Positions 33,648 through 52,520 are shown, counted from the first letter of the stretch. The stretch is 64,000 nucleotides of DNA from Tetradesmus obliquus (GCA_030272155.1 CP126194.1:7106001-7170000), one strand, 5' to 3'. Program-made: numbers and translations. Notes: generated by a model from the sequence alone, not told the origin.

Positions 33648-36061
33648 GGCACCATCGCAAGGTGTGTGTTGCAAACTGCTGTGCTAGCATGGCTGTGCCG
33701 GTCCCAAGAGTTGTGAATGCATTTTGGCAGTGAAGCTGTTTTGCTATGTTTGCGGTATCACGTTGCAACGTGTGTTGGTGGTGGCGGCTTGGAAGCAGCC
33801 ACCGGCGCACACGCTGACACGGCTGTTTTCACAAGGTTTGCAAAAGGGACCAACAGCTGTGTGGATCTGGTGCAACAGCTTCAATGGCACAACTGCATTA
33901 CGCGCATCTGCAAAATAAAACAGCAGTACCCTGGGCATGCACAATATGACGTTACATGTCATTCCATTTGATTGGGGATGCGATCAAGGCTGGCGCGGTG
34001 TTTGCAGTGCTCTCAGGAGTGATATGTCTGAGGAAGGGATCATCATGATGCCGTGGTGCAAATGCAACAGTGTGTTCCAACTCTGCTGGGGACACATGTT
34101 GTTGAGATGTTTGCAACAACACGGCTTGGTTTGTCTACTACTACTAGTACTACACTGCGCTTCAAGTACCGCTGCTATGGGCAGCCTTTATGTGTGATGC
34201 ATACTGTCGCGAGTATGCTAGGAGAGCTACACACTCAATGCAGAGTGCAGCCTTTCAGGGTTTACTGCCCTGCAGGACCAGTTGGTGATGCTGTTTCCTG
34301 CTGCTGGCCTGGCATGGTAGAAACATGAGCTAAAGACTCGCCTGTGACATCAGCACAGTTGCTCTTTGGCAAGTTTCAGTTGGTTGTGGCTCCATCAGAT
34401 GGTTTCTAATTGTGCTGACGGGTGCATTGAGCTGTCAGCAACCTGGCTGTTTGCTCCAGCACAGGTATGCGGCAACCAGTTCACTTCAATTCTGATTGCA
34501 CCTCAGGGTGATGACAACAACAAGAACAACGCATGCCATGATGCTTCATGAGCTCAGTCTTCTACAGTTCCGCTGGTGTTTGTTGTTTTTAGACACCTTT
34601 TTCACATGCACAGGTGACGTGCTTTACACGTGCATGTTCACGACAAGTGCTGACAGCATTGCACCTTCTGGCGTAACACATACCAACATGGGTCACGAGT
34701 GATGTTGGTATGGCTGAATGGCAACATGATGATGATGGTGGGTCATGAGTTGTCTGTCACAGACACACACAGTGTGGGCGGTGGTGGCATGGGTTTTGAA
34801 AGGCATGCACAACACGCTGCACAGCCAGCAACAACAACACACCTGGGTTTTCTTCAGCTGGGCAGAAGTGTGGTTTTTGAGGCACTCTTCATGAGCTGTC
34901 TGTGTGATGAACATGTGCAGATTCCCGCGCAGATGCACATTAGTCTGCATAGAATGCTGCTTTTGCTTTGGCCGCTTTGAGAGGTTGCAGGGCACTCATA
35001 CTTCATGGAAGCTGCGCATCGTGCAACAGGTCATCCAACAGCTGGCATGTCATGTGGCGTTGAGTTCAACTCGGCTTGGGCTTGACATGCATGCAGGAGA
35101 TGCTGCAGTACTGATGCGTTGGTGCAGAAATGTACGGTCATTCAGCCAAGGAGTAGCGCTGTGATTGTCTGGAGCAGAGTCCAGACTTGGTTGTTGCTGC
35201 TCACACTACATGCCACAGCATTATTGCATGCGCATGCATGGTACATGACTGCATGCTTCAGCGTGTAATGTAAGGTGGCACCGGCTTACGATGCACTGAT
35301 GCCTATCATACACAGGTATCTGGCTGTCTCAGCTGGTTTATTACTACAAACAACAGGCAACATTTGAAACCGACGCAACAGCTCAAGCAGTCGTTCAGGC
35401 AGTGTTTGTGTGATACTCTGCTTTCACCAGGTGTGCGTACTGCAGCTCTACGCACTCTGGGCAACACGTTATCTGCTAAACAGCTGCCAGGCGTGCCGCA
35501 CATTTAGGTACATAATCTTGTGCAGCATATGGACAAAAGAAGCAGGCATACATCAAGCAGTAACACATCAACCACCTGGTGTTTGCTTGAGGTGGGCGAG
35601 GGTGAGGGTGAGGGGGGGGGGGGGGGGGGTAGAAGGGGGGGGGGGGGGGCAGTTACAAGTGAGCCCTGTTACGATTTCACACGGTATGAATCGATTCATT
35701 GTGATATCACAACAGAGTAAGCTCATGGTCTGAGGCCAGAGAATGTGCGCCATAAACGTCACTCTGGCCTGTCAAAGGCTCTCATGTATAGACACCAATT
35801 GTACAGACACCAGAGACCTCTCAGGTGCTCAATGTCATCCCACCTCACCAGCAGCTTGCTCAAAGTGCTAAATACAACGACTACCATGTTTAAGAAGGAA
35901 TTTCCACTAATCAACGGCCAGTTGTCTCAGGCAGCAGTCTTAACCCTTTAAGGGGGAGGTCCAGCGGTCACAACGACAACAAGCAGCACTACAATCTCAC
36001 CTTGTGCCAGGCACCATGCTAGAAAGAGCAGATCCATGGCAATGATTCAGAGCACTGGTTG
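33648..36061. other. Intergenic region
   Basis: About 2.4 kb between the Cys-rich gene and the convergent glycosyltransferase. Open frames have no homology or splice support. The only clear feature is the G-run annotated separately. Confidence 0.5.
35588..35650 (+). repeat. Poly(G) tract
   Basis: GAGGGTGAGGGTGAG leads into two long G-runs separated by TAGAA. It is a strong G-quadruplex candidate and a likely place for length error in sequencing. Confidence 0.9.
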
Positions 36062-38313
36062 CTAGGCATCAGTGCCGTTGTGGACCAGGCTGGGCGACCC
36101 AATCTCTGTACCGTTTGCCTTGGCACAGCTGCCATAGGTTTGTGACGGCCGTAGCGACCATCCCGGCTTCCAGCTGCCCCAGAACATGTGGCAGACAAGT
36201 GCTCGTGCGTGTTGCTTCCCAAACTCTTCGCATGCCCCAAGTTCTTTGCCAGCCACCTCCCACCCTCCTCCAAGATGCTCTTGAGGCAGCACCCTCACAT
36301 CTTCAATCTTGAGTCCTGAGCGGCTGGTGATGTTGCTCTCGGCAAAGTGTGCCAAGCCCACGCCAGCTTGCTGGGAGAAGATATGCAGCGCTCGCGTGAG
36401 AGCTCTAGGCCCAGTCCTGCACAAGCAGCACAATCAAGCAGACGTTAATGGATATGTGGTATGTGATGACACAAAGGAGGACATAAAATATCAGGCTATT
36501 GGTGCCGGACAGATTCATCACGAATTGTGATTCGCAAGTGCGCTGCCAGCTTAACATGGTACATGCATGTACCTGTCATATGATTGCACATCAAAGTTTC
36601 CCAGATCCAGCACAACACAGCATCGTCCGTTTCTGTGACGGTTGATTGTAGAACACCATGCATACCTCAAGGCACACAACTGTGTGGCGCCAATGCCAAA
36701 GCGCCTACAACAGCTACCCTAGCGATAAACCTGTGCCTATGCTACTACTTACCTGTTGAGGATCCCATCGTGGTAGGCGTCGGCAGGTTTTGCTGATTTT
36801 GCTAACTGAAAGAACTGCTCCTGAATTGTCTTGGCAATCACATCCGGCATGCTCCCTAGCAACGGGTGGCCAGGCATTCCAGCAAATGCCCAGTTGGTGA
36901 TTTCCAGTGGAAGTGTGCTCCCATCATTCCGCTCGGGGTAGTAGTGTTCTACTCCAAGCAGCAATGCTGCATCGTGATTTCTGCCAGCGTTCCACTCGTC
37001 GATCGGTTTCAAGGGCCACACGTCCATGTCAGCATACACGCCTTCAAACTGCAAGTATCAGCATATCATGATGATTTTTGTGAGTATGCAGGTGTGACAA
37101 TAACCAACACAGCAATGTGAGGGCTGAAAACCATTAGGAGATGTTCAATATACTGTTTGTAGCTGACATGCATGTGGCACAATGCTGTGAATTACTTTGT
37201 TGCAAGCAGGTACAGTGCCGATGTTTATCAAGGTGAACAGACTGCATGAAGGCAAGGGCACATGTGTTGCGGATGACCAGCCTGAATGTGTCATACTGGG
37301 TCAGGCTAATGGTTACTCCAAAGCAAGTGAGCATGTCTACTGAATGCAGGAAGCTGCTACAGAGACAGACAAATAAAGTAGCTGATGCATTCTTGCAGCA
37401 GGGCGTCAGCGCTGGACGCAGCTGTGTCACACCTTGTGCACCACTAGCACACGAAAGAGGTCCGCACGCTCGACACCGGTCAGGAAATAATTGAATGGCA
37501 TGGGCACAAGCTGCGGGTAGTGCTGCTCCACAAAGGCACGTATGTCACTGTCGTCATAGAGGGTGTGTGTGTAGCCAGGGTTCAGCTGCTTCCAGAGCTT
37601 GATGACCTCTTGCTCTTGGCAAGAAACATTAGACTTGTTCTTCACTGTCTGGTGAATAAGCTTGGGGAGCCTGTACGCAGTTGCAGCACATGCAATGCAT
37701 CACATGTTTTTGGCAGGCTTGCATTCAGTGTGGGCTGCAACCCAGATCAGATATAACCAGCATTCTGGTTGGGCCAGCTGCAGCAGCAAGGCTACTGTGC
37801 GTCAGCCTTGCTGCCACGCAGCTGCTGCAGCAGCACATGCGCGTAGCCCCACCGTACTAGCCGCACTTCCCCACAAAAGCAGACATGACAGCTTCTGATG
37901 TTGACTCCAGTCGCCGATTGCATTGGGTGGGTTCAACCCAGTGGGCTTGCTGCGACACAGGTCGAGCTGCGCTGGGAGTGTGCTCTCACCTGTAGCTGAC
38001 TGGAGTTGCCTTACTTGTCATTGTTGGTGAAGTCGCACCTACAGAGCAGCGTGACCAGGGACCAAAAGCGTTGTTAGCAGTCAAAGACAAGGCAAGCTTG
38101 CTATCTTGGCCTTGCAACAAGCAGTTCTGAAACCGCACCTGCACTAGTGTTGGTGGTGACCACAAACTTCAGCCGGCTGCCTCCAACAGAGGCTGCGAGT
38201 TTAAGAAACACCGCTGACCATAGAATGGTTGCTAGAATTACCATGACACCAATGTACTGCCCGCCCCGGCTTTCAGCCTTCACTGCAACTTGCTGATGCC
38301 CTGCTCTGCCCAT
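36062..38313 (-). CDS. GT32-type glycosyltransferase (DXD, OCH1-like)
   Basis: Minus-strand exons 37670-37433, 37048-36753 and 36416-36062 join in phase. They encode LPKLIHQTVKNKS, LWKQLNPGYTHTLYDD, ERADLFRVLVVHKFEG and VYADMDVWPLKP, then a C-terminal region ending at stop 36062. The IPKxIHQ start, the ADLxR helix and YADMD (DXD metal site) are the hallmarks of the glycosyltransferase sugar-binding DXD family, which includes yeast OCH1 alpha-1,6-mannosyltransferase. An upstream exon at about 38313-38139 encodes a type II membrane anchor (GQYIGVMVILATILWSAVFL), as expected for a Golgi enzyme. Its phase does not fit the next exon directly, so one small exon between 38138 and 37671 is probably unseen. 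Donor and acceptor sugars are unknown. Confidence 0.82.
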
Positions 38314-38399
38314 GACTGCACGAAATTTGGACAATGCAAGTAGGCCGGCAATCTGGACTGTATGACAACTCAAAGTTCAAATAGCAGCCTTTGAAGTGA

Positions 38400-39089
38400 C
38401 TGGGTGTTGTGAGTGTTCTTCAGCACGCTGCGGCATAACTTGTGGTGATCTGCAGTGCATGTGTCAGAGCAGAAGCAGCACATCCATTCTGAACAAACTC
38501 ACGGCAAGGTATACCTAGTAACAATGCAATCGATGTTTGAAGCATCAGTTGCACTTGCAGCTCTGCAGAGCATGCGACTGCAATCACGGCGAACAGCAGC
38601 TGAAGCAAGTTCAGTTCAGGCTGCAGCTGCTGCTCCGAAAATGCTGCAGCTGGGCGCTCACCATCAGCAAACATGCTAGGTAATAAATGCTGCTGTAAGA
38701 TGTTTTTGCTGTGATCTTGTGCCTAGCGTCCAGTGAAACTCCTCGAGGCATAGCATTCGGGATGTACTGCTGGCGCGCCACAATGCCGATAGTGCTTCGC
38801 ACCGGCTGTTTTTGGCACTATACAGATGTGAAGAACTCGAGGATACCGGCATCGAGGCACAGCAAATCTTTTGGGATCGATGCACTCGATGCGCAACATG
38901 TGTTATGCTGCAGCTGTCCGGCTAGTGCCCCTCCTCACGGTCCGAGTCCACGTCAAGGCGAGATACTTAGTATTGAAATCATATTGAAGCTATACTGACG
39001 AGCCTTTTGGCGGCGCCTCGATTGTAACGAGGCAACAACTCTCTGCAGTGCTCAGTAGGCCTACTATCTCCTAGGAGATGCCCCAGCCT
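38400..39089. other. Region upstream of the GT32-type gene
   Basis: No gene recognised. It contains the likely promoter region of the minus-strand glycosyltransferase. Confidence 0.4.
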
Positions 39090-39260
39090 GCAGCTGCAAG
39101 GCCTCGAAGCCGGCCTGCAGGACTGCGAAATGGCTGGCAGGGCTTCGAGGCAGGCTTGCAGGACTGCGAGGCAGTTTGCAGGACAACGAGGCAAGCTTGC
39201 AGGACAACGAGGCAAGCTTGCAGGACTACCAGGATGGCCTGTAGGGCTACGAGCCTTTTT
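39090..39260 (+). repeat. About 22-bp minisatellite, family M1, copy 1
   Basis: Imperfect tandem units of the form AGGCAAGCTTGCAGGACAACG. The same core recurs at 45405-45620 and nowhere else that I saw. Confidence 0.85.
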
Positions 39261-39346
39261 TGCAAGGCACGGCTGGCGGAACTACGAGAATCAAGCAGCC
39301 CTGAACCTTTGACGGTACTCATTGCCAGATCTGATACTACGTATAC

Positions 39347-39478
39347 TATGGATGGCAAAGCTTGTCGTAGGGGAAGGGCGGGAGTCCCGTGGCACTTTTA
39401 CGCGGTGTTATGGCCCTGCCCTTTGCCCTCCGTTTTCGCTCTCTGAAAAGAGAGCGTATACACCTCCACTTTCACTTT
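39347..39478 (+). mobile_element. SINE-like insertion S1, copy 2
   Basis: 132 bp flanked by a perfect 10-bp target-site duplication CTACGTATAC (39337-39346, 39479-39488). TGGCAAAGCTTG near its 5' end resembles a tRNA A box; a B box is not clear. The body matches copy 1 at 27907-28028 and ends in CACTTTCACTTT. Confidence 0.78.
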
Positions 39479-39965
39479 CTACGTATACGTATCGCTCTTG
39501 CCGCGAGAGTGCTGGTACGCTTTGAGTTAAGCTCCTTTGCCCTGTAAGAAAATAAGAGGGTTCTAGAGTATATGTACGTATGTATATGATACGGAGTGTC
39601 GAGGCGCAGAAGATCGCCTGATGCCCAACCCGGCGACCCTCAACAACAGAAGTGCAGTGCTTGTCTGCTGCCTCAAACTTCTGTGCTGAGCTGAGCCCGC
39701 GTGGACCGGCAATTCAACCCAGAATTCAGGTTAGTTTGAAGTTAGTTCCCACGCTCAAGCCAGAGAGCTGCAGTTGCTGTTTGCCAGCTGCCTTCCTTGT
39801 TTGCAGGGTCAACTGGACTGCTGCTCATAACCAGCCTGCACTTTCACGCTTGGCACCATGCAGGTCAACCTGTAGCCCAACTTGCACAGAACATTCAGCC
39901 AAAGCACAGCTCACAACCGTTGGCAAGGCTTGGCAGGTGCTGTTGCCAACAGCCAAAGCAGCAGC

Positions 39966-45094
<5,129 letters not shown>

Positions 45095-45176
45095 TGCATC
45101 TTGAGGCGGTTGTTGATGCAAAGGGATTGGTATTGGTTTTTTGGCTGGCACTAATATTTTCAGATGCAATGAAAGG

Positions 45177-45181
45177 TGTAA
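45177..45181 (+). terminator. Candidate TGTAA poly(A) signal of the transporter gene
   Basis: TGTAA 83 bp after the stop codon; this is the usual chlorophyte polyadenylation signal. Confidence 0.5.
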
Positions 45182-45404
45182 GGTTGATGGTGATGTTGCC
45201 ATGGCTTCAAGGGTAACATTTTCATCCCTATTCGAGAGTAGAGGAAGAGGGGGGAGGGGCAGTGGGCGCCATAGCGACAGCGACCTGGACTCCAGCTGAG
45301 CTCCAGCTGAGCTCAGCCCTGGATGAGGGTATGATGAGCATCATCATGATGCTGACAGGCATGGGCTGTTGCAGGCTTCGGCAGCAAGATGGCTTGCAGA
45401 ACTA

Positions 45405-45620
45405 CGGGTCTGCCTGGCTTGCACTTGCAGGAGTATAAAATGGTGAGCAGGGCTATAGGCTGGCATACTTGCAGGACCAGCAGGTGGCATGCAGGGCCTC
45501 GTGGCTGCAGCGGTAGCTTAGGCAAGCTTGCAGGAGTACGAGGCTAGCTTACAGGAATATGCGGCTGGTTTGCAGGGCTACGAGGCTGATCTGCCGAAAT
45601 ACGAGGCTGGGTTGCGAACA
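45405..45620 (+). repeat. Minisatellite family M1, copy 2
   Basis: Degenerate tandem units around CTTGCAGGAGTACGAGGCT, matching the array at 39090-39260. Confidence 0.75.
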
Positions 45621-46626
45621 TTTGCATGACTACCAGGCGCACGATCATCTGACCCGTACCGCGCCCTTGTGCGCCATGCAAAATCCATCTCTGTATCGTT
45701 ACTACAATCATTCTTGATGTTGTGCTGCTTAGCGTGGCTTCAGCGTAGCCTTGGTGCCCTCAGCCTGCCGTAGCCCTCAGGGTTACTAGTAGTACACTAG
45801 TGTTGTAATAGAGCGCGCTACTTTTATTGGTCGCGCCCCTATCACAGCACCGCATATGCACTATGATCACTATATCACTGTTTGTATGGTAAATGGGTGT
45901 GTTCATGCTGCTTAGTAACCACTTGGTGCCGCGTATCGCCAGCTTGTAGCCCTGGTGTCGATGTGAGTCCCAGAAGCCGAGCTTCTACATCGGCCAACTC
46001 AAACTCAGTTGTACCAGAAGTTAGTCAATACTCGGTGCTGTACAAAGGGGCCTCGAGGCAAGTTTATTTGGGTCGACAGCAGCAGCGCTGTTCCGAGGCA
46101 GCGCTATTCAGAGATCACCATGTTCCAGCCTTGCAATTGCAAGACAGCAGGTAGCACGCTTTCAGCACGTGAATTGCCGGTACAGTGACCTAAGATGTGT
46201 ACAGGAAAGGCCGGACAGCTGCGCAGCATGATCAGACCTGCAATTCAGCACATGTACACATGTTGTGACACACTGCACTGCAGCAATGTGACCAGCTGCA
46301 ACCCTCTGCAGTGTCTGCACTGCACAGCAGCGTCACACTTCTGCCAGGCCACGTATGCAGCACTGCAGTGCAAAGACGCAAAAGACAAACCTGATGCACG
46401 CTTAACCAGGGCTGCATAGTCAGCATAACACAGACCAACAGCACCGCAGTCTGCAAGTGCATGAGTTGCTTCAAACTATTACAAGTCGGTGGCAGAACAA
46501 GTTAGTGGCAGAAGGCTATGACGCATGCTGAGTTCCAGTTTCCTTTGCGCTTTCGTTCTAACGCACTTGCGGGTTTTTTGAACTGATGTGCATTATCAGG
46601 CTTGATCAGCTCACAAGGTCCAGGCG
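45621..46626. other. Intergenic region
   Basis: No gene recognised; holds the upstream region of the next glycosyltransferase gene. Confidence 0.45.
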
Positions 46627-46769
46627 ATGGCGACAGCTGCAAAGATGTCTGCAGCAGCTCCCCTGCCACGCCTCGGCAGGGGCTCTTGCTTGGCTCTGGC
46701 TCTGTTGATGCTTACGGGGGCTGCTGCTCTGATGACAATGATTCTGGGCACACAGCTGCGGATCAGCAT

Positions 46770-46812
<43 letters not shown>

Positions 46813-49800
46813 GGCACGCAGGCAGGCTTCAACCATGACGGGAATGTGTGGAATGGCAACCCAGCACTGGAAGAAGCCCATTACAATAACATATCAGAAC
46901 ATTCCGTATGCAAGTTCTTCAGGGGTGCGTGGAACCAGAATCACGAAACAATGTGGTGAGCAACTCATATAGCAGACATACAGATGCTGTGCGACTGCTG
47001 GCAACATACTGCAGTGCTTTGAGTGTTGTGTGATGGCATGCCACAGCAGCAGCTTAGACTGCAGGCTTGCCTCCCTTGGCTAGTGCCCTACTGCCCTGGC
47101 CTTGTCTTACTGGCGCCAGCTGGTTTGTTGCAGCTGACCTCAACATCCTGCTTAAGCTAACATGGTCATGCAGGACAGCTGTAAAAGGTACTTGGGGCAC
47201 ATGCTGCAGCATCATGACCTGCATTGATTCATTAGAGCGCTTGCAAGCGCATGTGTCCAGGCAAAGCTATGTGGGTGTGGGTGTGTATCACTGCGTGCAG
47301 GGGCCCCTACGGCCTGTGTGATCTGGACAAGCCTGGCGTGTGGCTGCAGCGCGCCCTCTCCAACTGCTACAGCTGCCTGGATCCCAGTCGCAACGTGTGC
47401 AGGTGAGCAACAAGCCGGGCTGTGCTTAACTGTTACTACTCACCCTTGGTTTAGCAGAAAACCACTGGTTGATGATTCACGCAAGGCGGAGTGCTGTTGC
47501 ACATTTGGCGCACTTGATCAGTGAGCGGCACCAGGCGCCTGTATGCAATCCCAGGTGCGACGGCTTGCAGGATGCTTTGGTAGTGCTGTCTTTTGAAACG
47601 ACCGATGGTCTCATTTCGTCCTTCTTGTTGCTGCCCAATGACTTATAGGCGCGCCAACGGTCGATCGGTTTACCTGTATAGCCCCAAACTGTGATAGTTG
47701 CAGCACCAGCAGCAACACTACTTGTGGTGGGAGTGGCAGCAGCAACGCACAAGCAGCTACTAACAGATCGACATGTGCTGCGCCACTTCATGTTCAAGCA
47801 CAACTGTTGTGCTGTAGCGTGCGGTGGAGTACTGTTATGGTTCTATTCTGTGCATATTCTCTGTGCCACCCACACATTACATTCTATACGTATTCCAACG
47901 GCCGAGAGATGGAAGTTTTAATTAGGAGCAAGCAGTGGTTTTATTGCTTGCACATGTATTACCATCGCAGCCTACAAAAACAACAGGTCTCACTGCTTGA
48001 CTGGCTTACAGACTTGGCAACGTAGCAACTCTCTACTGTATAGTACAGTCTGCACTGGAGTCGCGTGCAATAAAGGTCCACGCCAAGGGGCCGTTGATAT
48101 GCTGGTGTATTGCTGCAGTTTTCCTGGATGTGCCTGTCTGTCCTCAGGTGTGCCCTGCGCCTGCTGATGCATGCAGGGAGCCACGGCGGCTGATATACAA
48201 CCAGTTTCTCGTGCGCATGCATTTAGTTTGGCAGACAAATCTGCTCAGCATGCAGGTCTTCCTGTTGACGCAGGTGAGCGGCTGCATAGTGCTGGAATAC
48301 CTTGTAGCGGGCCGCCAAGAACGTGTGACATCTGATGTAGCAGCAGCTGCCTGTCTGCTGCAATGAGCACTGAGCACATGTAGCTCCCTTAGACCAGAGC
48401 CTCCAGGGAGCCAACGCTGCCTGCAACACAGCAGCACCTCAGGCCGCTGCAGATGGGCTGAACGGCGATTGCTGGCAGGTTGTCTGCACCGTGGTCTGCC
48501 TAAAGCTGCCATCTAGAGGGTGTCAGTCACATGGAGGCTCCAGCACCAGTTGAGCTGGTGTGAGGCACAACAGAGTCAACACATGCTCTGACACCAGAAA
48601 GTATGCAGCAGACAAGATCAAACATGCTGCACACTCTGTCACACCAAACTCTGCTGTGCGTATGTGTGCAGGACTTGCGCAGGGCGCGGCTGGTGGTATG
48701 GACAGAGGATCCAGCAGCGCTGGTGACCAACGACACTGCACCATTTTTTGATGCCTTTGCTGAGCACATCACGGTCAAGCGCTTCAACTACAACGAGGTA
48801 TGGCACATGCCACCAGCTGCAAGGCACCTCTGACATGGAGTGGCCATTTTGAAATAATTAGATGGGCTGTATGGAATGCAGAGATGCTTGGCAGCTCATG
48901 GCATTTGGCAGGCAGCTAATTGAGCCTGGCTGCCTTGCTCCATGACATGCCACAGCCCACATAGCATTGTCAGGAAGCAAGGCCGCTGCACGCCAGTCAG
49001 GGCATGGCGCAGCCGCCTGCAAGAATGGTGCACAGCCCCACGCCTCACACCGGCCTGCACCTATCTGCGCCCTGACTGCGCTGCTTGGAAGCGCCAGGTG
49101 CAGCTTGTTGTCGTTTTTGGCCGGCAGCTTAATTGAAGAAGTTGTCACGTTCTTACGGGCAGCCCAGTGAAAGAATTCGCCACTTTTTTGCCAGCTTCCC
49201 AGGGAAAAAATGCAACTTTCTTGCCAGCAGCCCAGTGAAAAGGTAGTAACTTGTTTGCTGGCAGCTCAGTGATGAACTCATCGCTTTCTTGCCGGCAGCT
49301 CAGTGCAGAAGTCGTCACTTTCATGCAGACAAACAAATCAGTCAGCAGCCGAGCAGGCAAACGTCGTGCGCTCTCAGGCAAACAGCAGATCTCCTTCTAG
49401 CAATTGCCCTGCCAGCATCGGTTGTCAGACAACAGCCCTGCACTCACCCTGCTGCCCTGTACAGGAGGTCGTGGGCACGCCCTGGGAGGGGGACTCCTTC
49501 TTTGGCGACAGCAGCATCGTGCGCAGCCATTTAACCATGCCTGCCGCCTGGGCGGACCTTGTGCGCCTCATGCTGCTGCACAAGTACGGCCACTTCTGGA
49601 TGGACAACGATGTGGTGCTGTACAGAGGTAAGGCGCGTGCTGGGCACCCTGCGCGTGTGTTTGGCGCGCCTGGGCAGTTCCAATGCAAGTTGCTATGCTG
49701 CGTGTACAAGCATGAGCACAAGAGTCATGTTGATGCTGCACAAGTGCACAAAAAGCAGCTTGTGAAACGATACTATCAACTGCTCCAAGCTTGGCTCACC

Positions 49801-52437
49801 AAACCGATCATGCTGTGCAGCCAAGCGTACCGAGTGGGCCACTCATGTATGGTTGGGTTCTTGTGCATCATCAGATGGTGCATGTTTGCTGTACTGATAG
49901 CCTTGGTAGTGGTTTGAAGCCACGGCAGCTGAGGGTTGATGCAGCAGGCTGCAACTACAGTGCTGTGGTGCGCCGCTCTGCCTCACATCACAGAGCGCTG
50001 AAAGACGAAGTGGGCGCTAATGCACGTCCACTGCTGCGAAGACACGTAATTGCCATGTGCGCAGCCACACTTTGTGTTGCAGTGACGCTCTCGCACCGCA
50101 TATGCTTCATCTAGTTGCAGTCGAGGATCTGGTTGCATGCTGCGCTGCCAATGTACTGCTGAATGCAGATGTCAGTCGCCTGTTGGATACGTGTTACCAG
50201 TTTGTCACAAGGTGAGAATGCAACCAGCATTGCTACGTAGAGCTTCCCCTGAGCACAGGGGCACCATCATGCTGCAGCTTACCCCAGCAGCAGTTGCGGC
50301 AGCATGTCGTGTGCAGTGCTGCTGCCATGTGCCACGCTTGCTCATGCAGCCAGGTCAGGAACACAGGTGGGAAGCAAGGTGCATTGCAGCCCTGCCCTGC
50401 TGTCCTGTGTTCTGTTCATGTGGGAGACGGCATGCTGCGCTTTCGCCTGATGGCTGTGGCGTGGTGTGGCTGCACAGGTGGACCAACAATCACGTCATGC
50501 GCATAGAGCCAGGGTCACAGCTCAGCTTCCGCATCATGGCCACAGCCCTGCGCATGCCTTTCAACCACAAAAACTTCACTGGGGAGATCATGGAGAAGCT
50601 GTGCAAGCCGAATGGTTATATCACGGTGCGTAGTGAGGCAGCATTGTGAATAGACCAACTGCATGCCTGCAAGGCCCATCCACCTGTTGCCACATACACA
50701 CACAGACAAAGAATGGAGAGCTCTGCTGCAGCCGGCGCTGCTCTGTGCGCGGTGAACAAGACACGGAGTTCGCTCCAGCCTGCGTGTTTGCGTTCATCAC
50801 ACGAGTCAGTGCTGCAGCAACACTGCCTCACACACAGCCTGCCTCGTGCACAGTGACGCTGCCTTGCTGGCTCGTGCACAGCCAGAATCATGAGCGTGCG
50901 CATGATGGGACACCTGCAAGCAGCGCAGCGCATGCCAGCTGTGGTACGAAGTGCACTCAGTGGTAAAACAGCGCCGGTGTGTGTATGCGCTGCAGGCACA
51001 CCCTAAGTACAACTCGTCGGACATCTACAACACCTGCCTCTTCAGGGTGCTGTTGCGCAACCACAACAGTGGCCCGCCTGATGCCGTGCTGTACGACTTC
51101 CCTCTGGGCTGGTGGGACCACGACTGGTCTGGCTGCTTCGATAGCCGGAAAGAGATCAATGACACACACTGGCGCAAGGTGGCAAGCAGCACCCTATCCA
51201 TGCACAGCAGGTGATGATGGCAGGCTGTGCAGCTGTTGCCTGTGAGGCTTTACTGTGGATGCACCAGCACCTGTTCTCTGGTCATGTGGTTGTGCCTTGC
51301 TGGTTGTGTGTGAGATGTGTGCAACAATTTTTGTTGTTATTGGCACTCGAATGTGGCAGCCGTGCCCAGTCGACGTGATAAGCCATCAGCATCATGCCAT
51401 GATGGCAGATGCCTCCCAGCTGCGGTTGGCGAAACAGCAGACCGTGTTTACAGCTCCAACCCCCCCCCCCCCTCCGCCCCCTCCATGTTCGGCATGTAAC
51501 GCGTGCTGCAATTCCTCAAGTCTGGTTCAAATACACTGTTCCAAGTTCGTCTGAGATTGCACGGCAAACCCACACTGCACAACATGGTGGTGGACGGCTA
51601 GGCACAGTGCCGTGCCCTGCTGAGGCACAGCTACGCTTGCTGGTGTGCATGCCCTCCTGACGTTTTTCTGATCCATCGTGATTGTTACATACCTTCACAC
51701 GTGTGCTGGGGCTCCTGTGGCATTTTTGTGTGGCGAAAAGGCAAGACAGTTGTGATTTTTTTTTCAATCCATGCCGTACGCTTGTGCACCAGCTGAGATC
51801 TGCTGGCTACCACCATAAGTCTGAGCTGCAGTTGGCGGCGCTCGGCGGCTGTAGCCTGCGCCAGCAGTGCACTGCATATGTGCAGCTTGTGTGTACAATA
51901 CAAGACAATACATGCTACATTTACGGGACTGAACCCGCCCCAGGCACCAGCCCAGCGAGCCGCTACTCTGCTCATGAGGGAATATTAGTAGTAGGTGTAC
52001 CCAGTCTTTCCTTCATTGTTTGTGTATATTACGCAGGCACAGCTACATTAATGCACTAACGGTGCTCACTCTTCCTTTCTGGTCTCTGACCTTGTGCTCA
52101 ACCTGTTGTGGCTCATACCTGCGGAACATATGTGCCACAACGTTGTGCCACAACGTTTCGCTTAAGATGGTGCCAGGACCCACATGTAACTATCCTCGTC
52201 ACTAACAAGCGTGTGCAACCCTGCAGGCACCCGGGCCAGCCGGAAGGAGTCAATTCCTTGGGACCTGAGGAGCCGCCCAGCCCACTGCGGCGCGTGATCA
52301 AGACCGTGGAGCACTTCTTTGCACAGTGCAGTAGCCCTGGCTGCCTGCCGGAAGAGGGCATGCCGCTGCTAGCGTATGAAGGCATTGACGATGCGCCCTT
52401 TTCGCACACAAGCAGGATGCGGGCCCTGCTGAGGTAG
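46627..52437 (+). CDS. Golgi-type DXD glycosyltransferase
   Basis: Exon 1 from ATG 46627 encodes a short basic N-terminus, a membrane anchor (GSCLALALLMLTGAAALMTMIL) and a poly-Ser stem coded by (CAG)n. Later exons are 47301-47402, 47555-47579, 48148-48273, 48672-48797, 49465-49627, one ending at 50625, 50996-51210, and 52227-52437. Motifs are LIYNQFLVRMHLVWQTNLLS, ARLVVWTEDPAALV, then ADLVRLMLLHKYG followed by MDNDVVLYR, the helix and DXD metal site of the glycosyltransferase sugar-binding family (GT32-like; KYGH replaces the usual KYGG). Then come RIEPGSQLSFR, FPLGWWDHDWSGCF and a C-terminus of HFFAQC..MRALLR. The join after exon 1 and the exon near 50450-50625 are not settled in phase. Sugar specificity is unknown. 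TGTAA lies 84 bp after the stop. Confidence 0.78.
49145..49325 (+). repeat. Imperfect ~45-bp tandem repeat in an intron
   Basis: Four degenerate units around TTGCCAGCAGCCCAGTGAAA and GTCGTCACTTTC in the intron before exon 49465. Confidence 0.75.
52061..52197 (+). repeat. R1 repeat, copy 2 (partial)
   Basis: GGTGCTCACT ... AAGATGGTGCCAGGACCCAC, ATGTAACTATCCTC, with an extra ~40 bp containing a doubled CCACAACGTT. It ends 29 bp before the acceptor of the last glycosyltransferase exon (52227). Confidence 0.8.
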
Positions 52438-52520
52438 CAGTAGCGCTAGTGGCAGGACTCGCCCGGAGGCATTGTGAATGGTCTTATGTGGCGTGGTAAG
52501 CGACTTGAGAGCTTCAAGGT

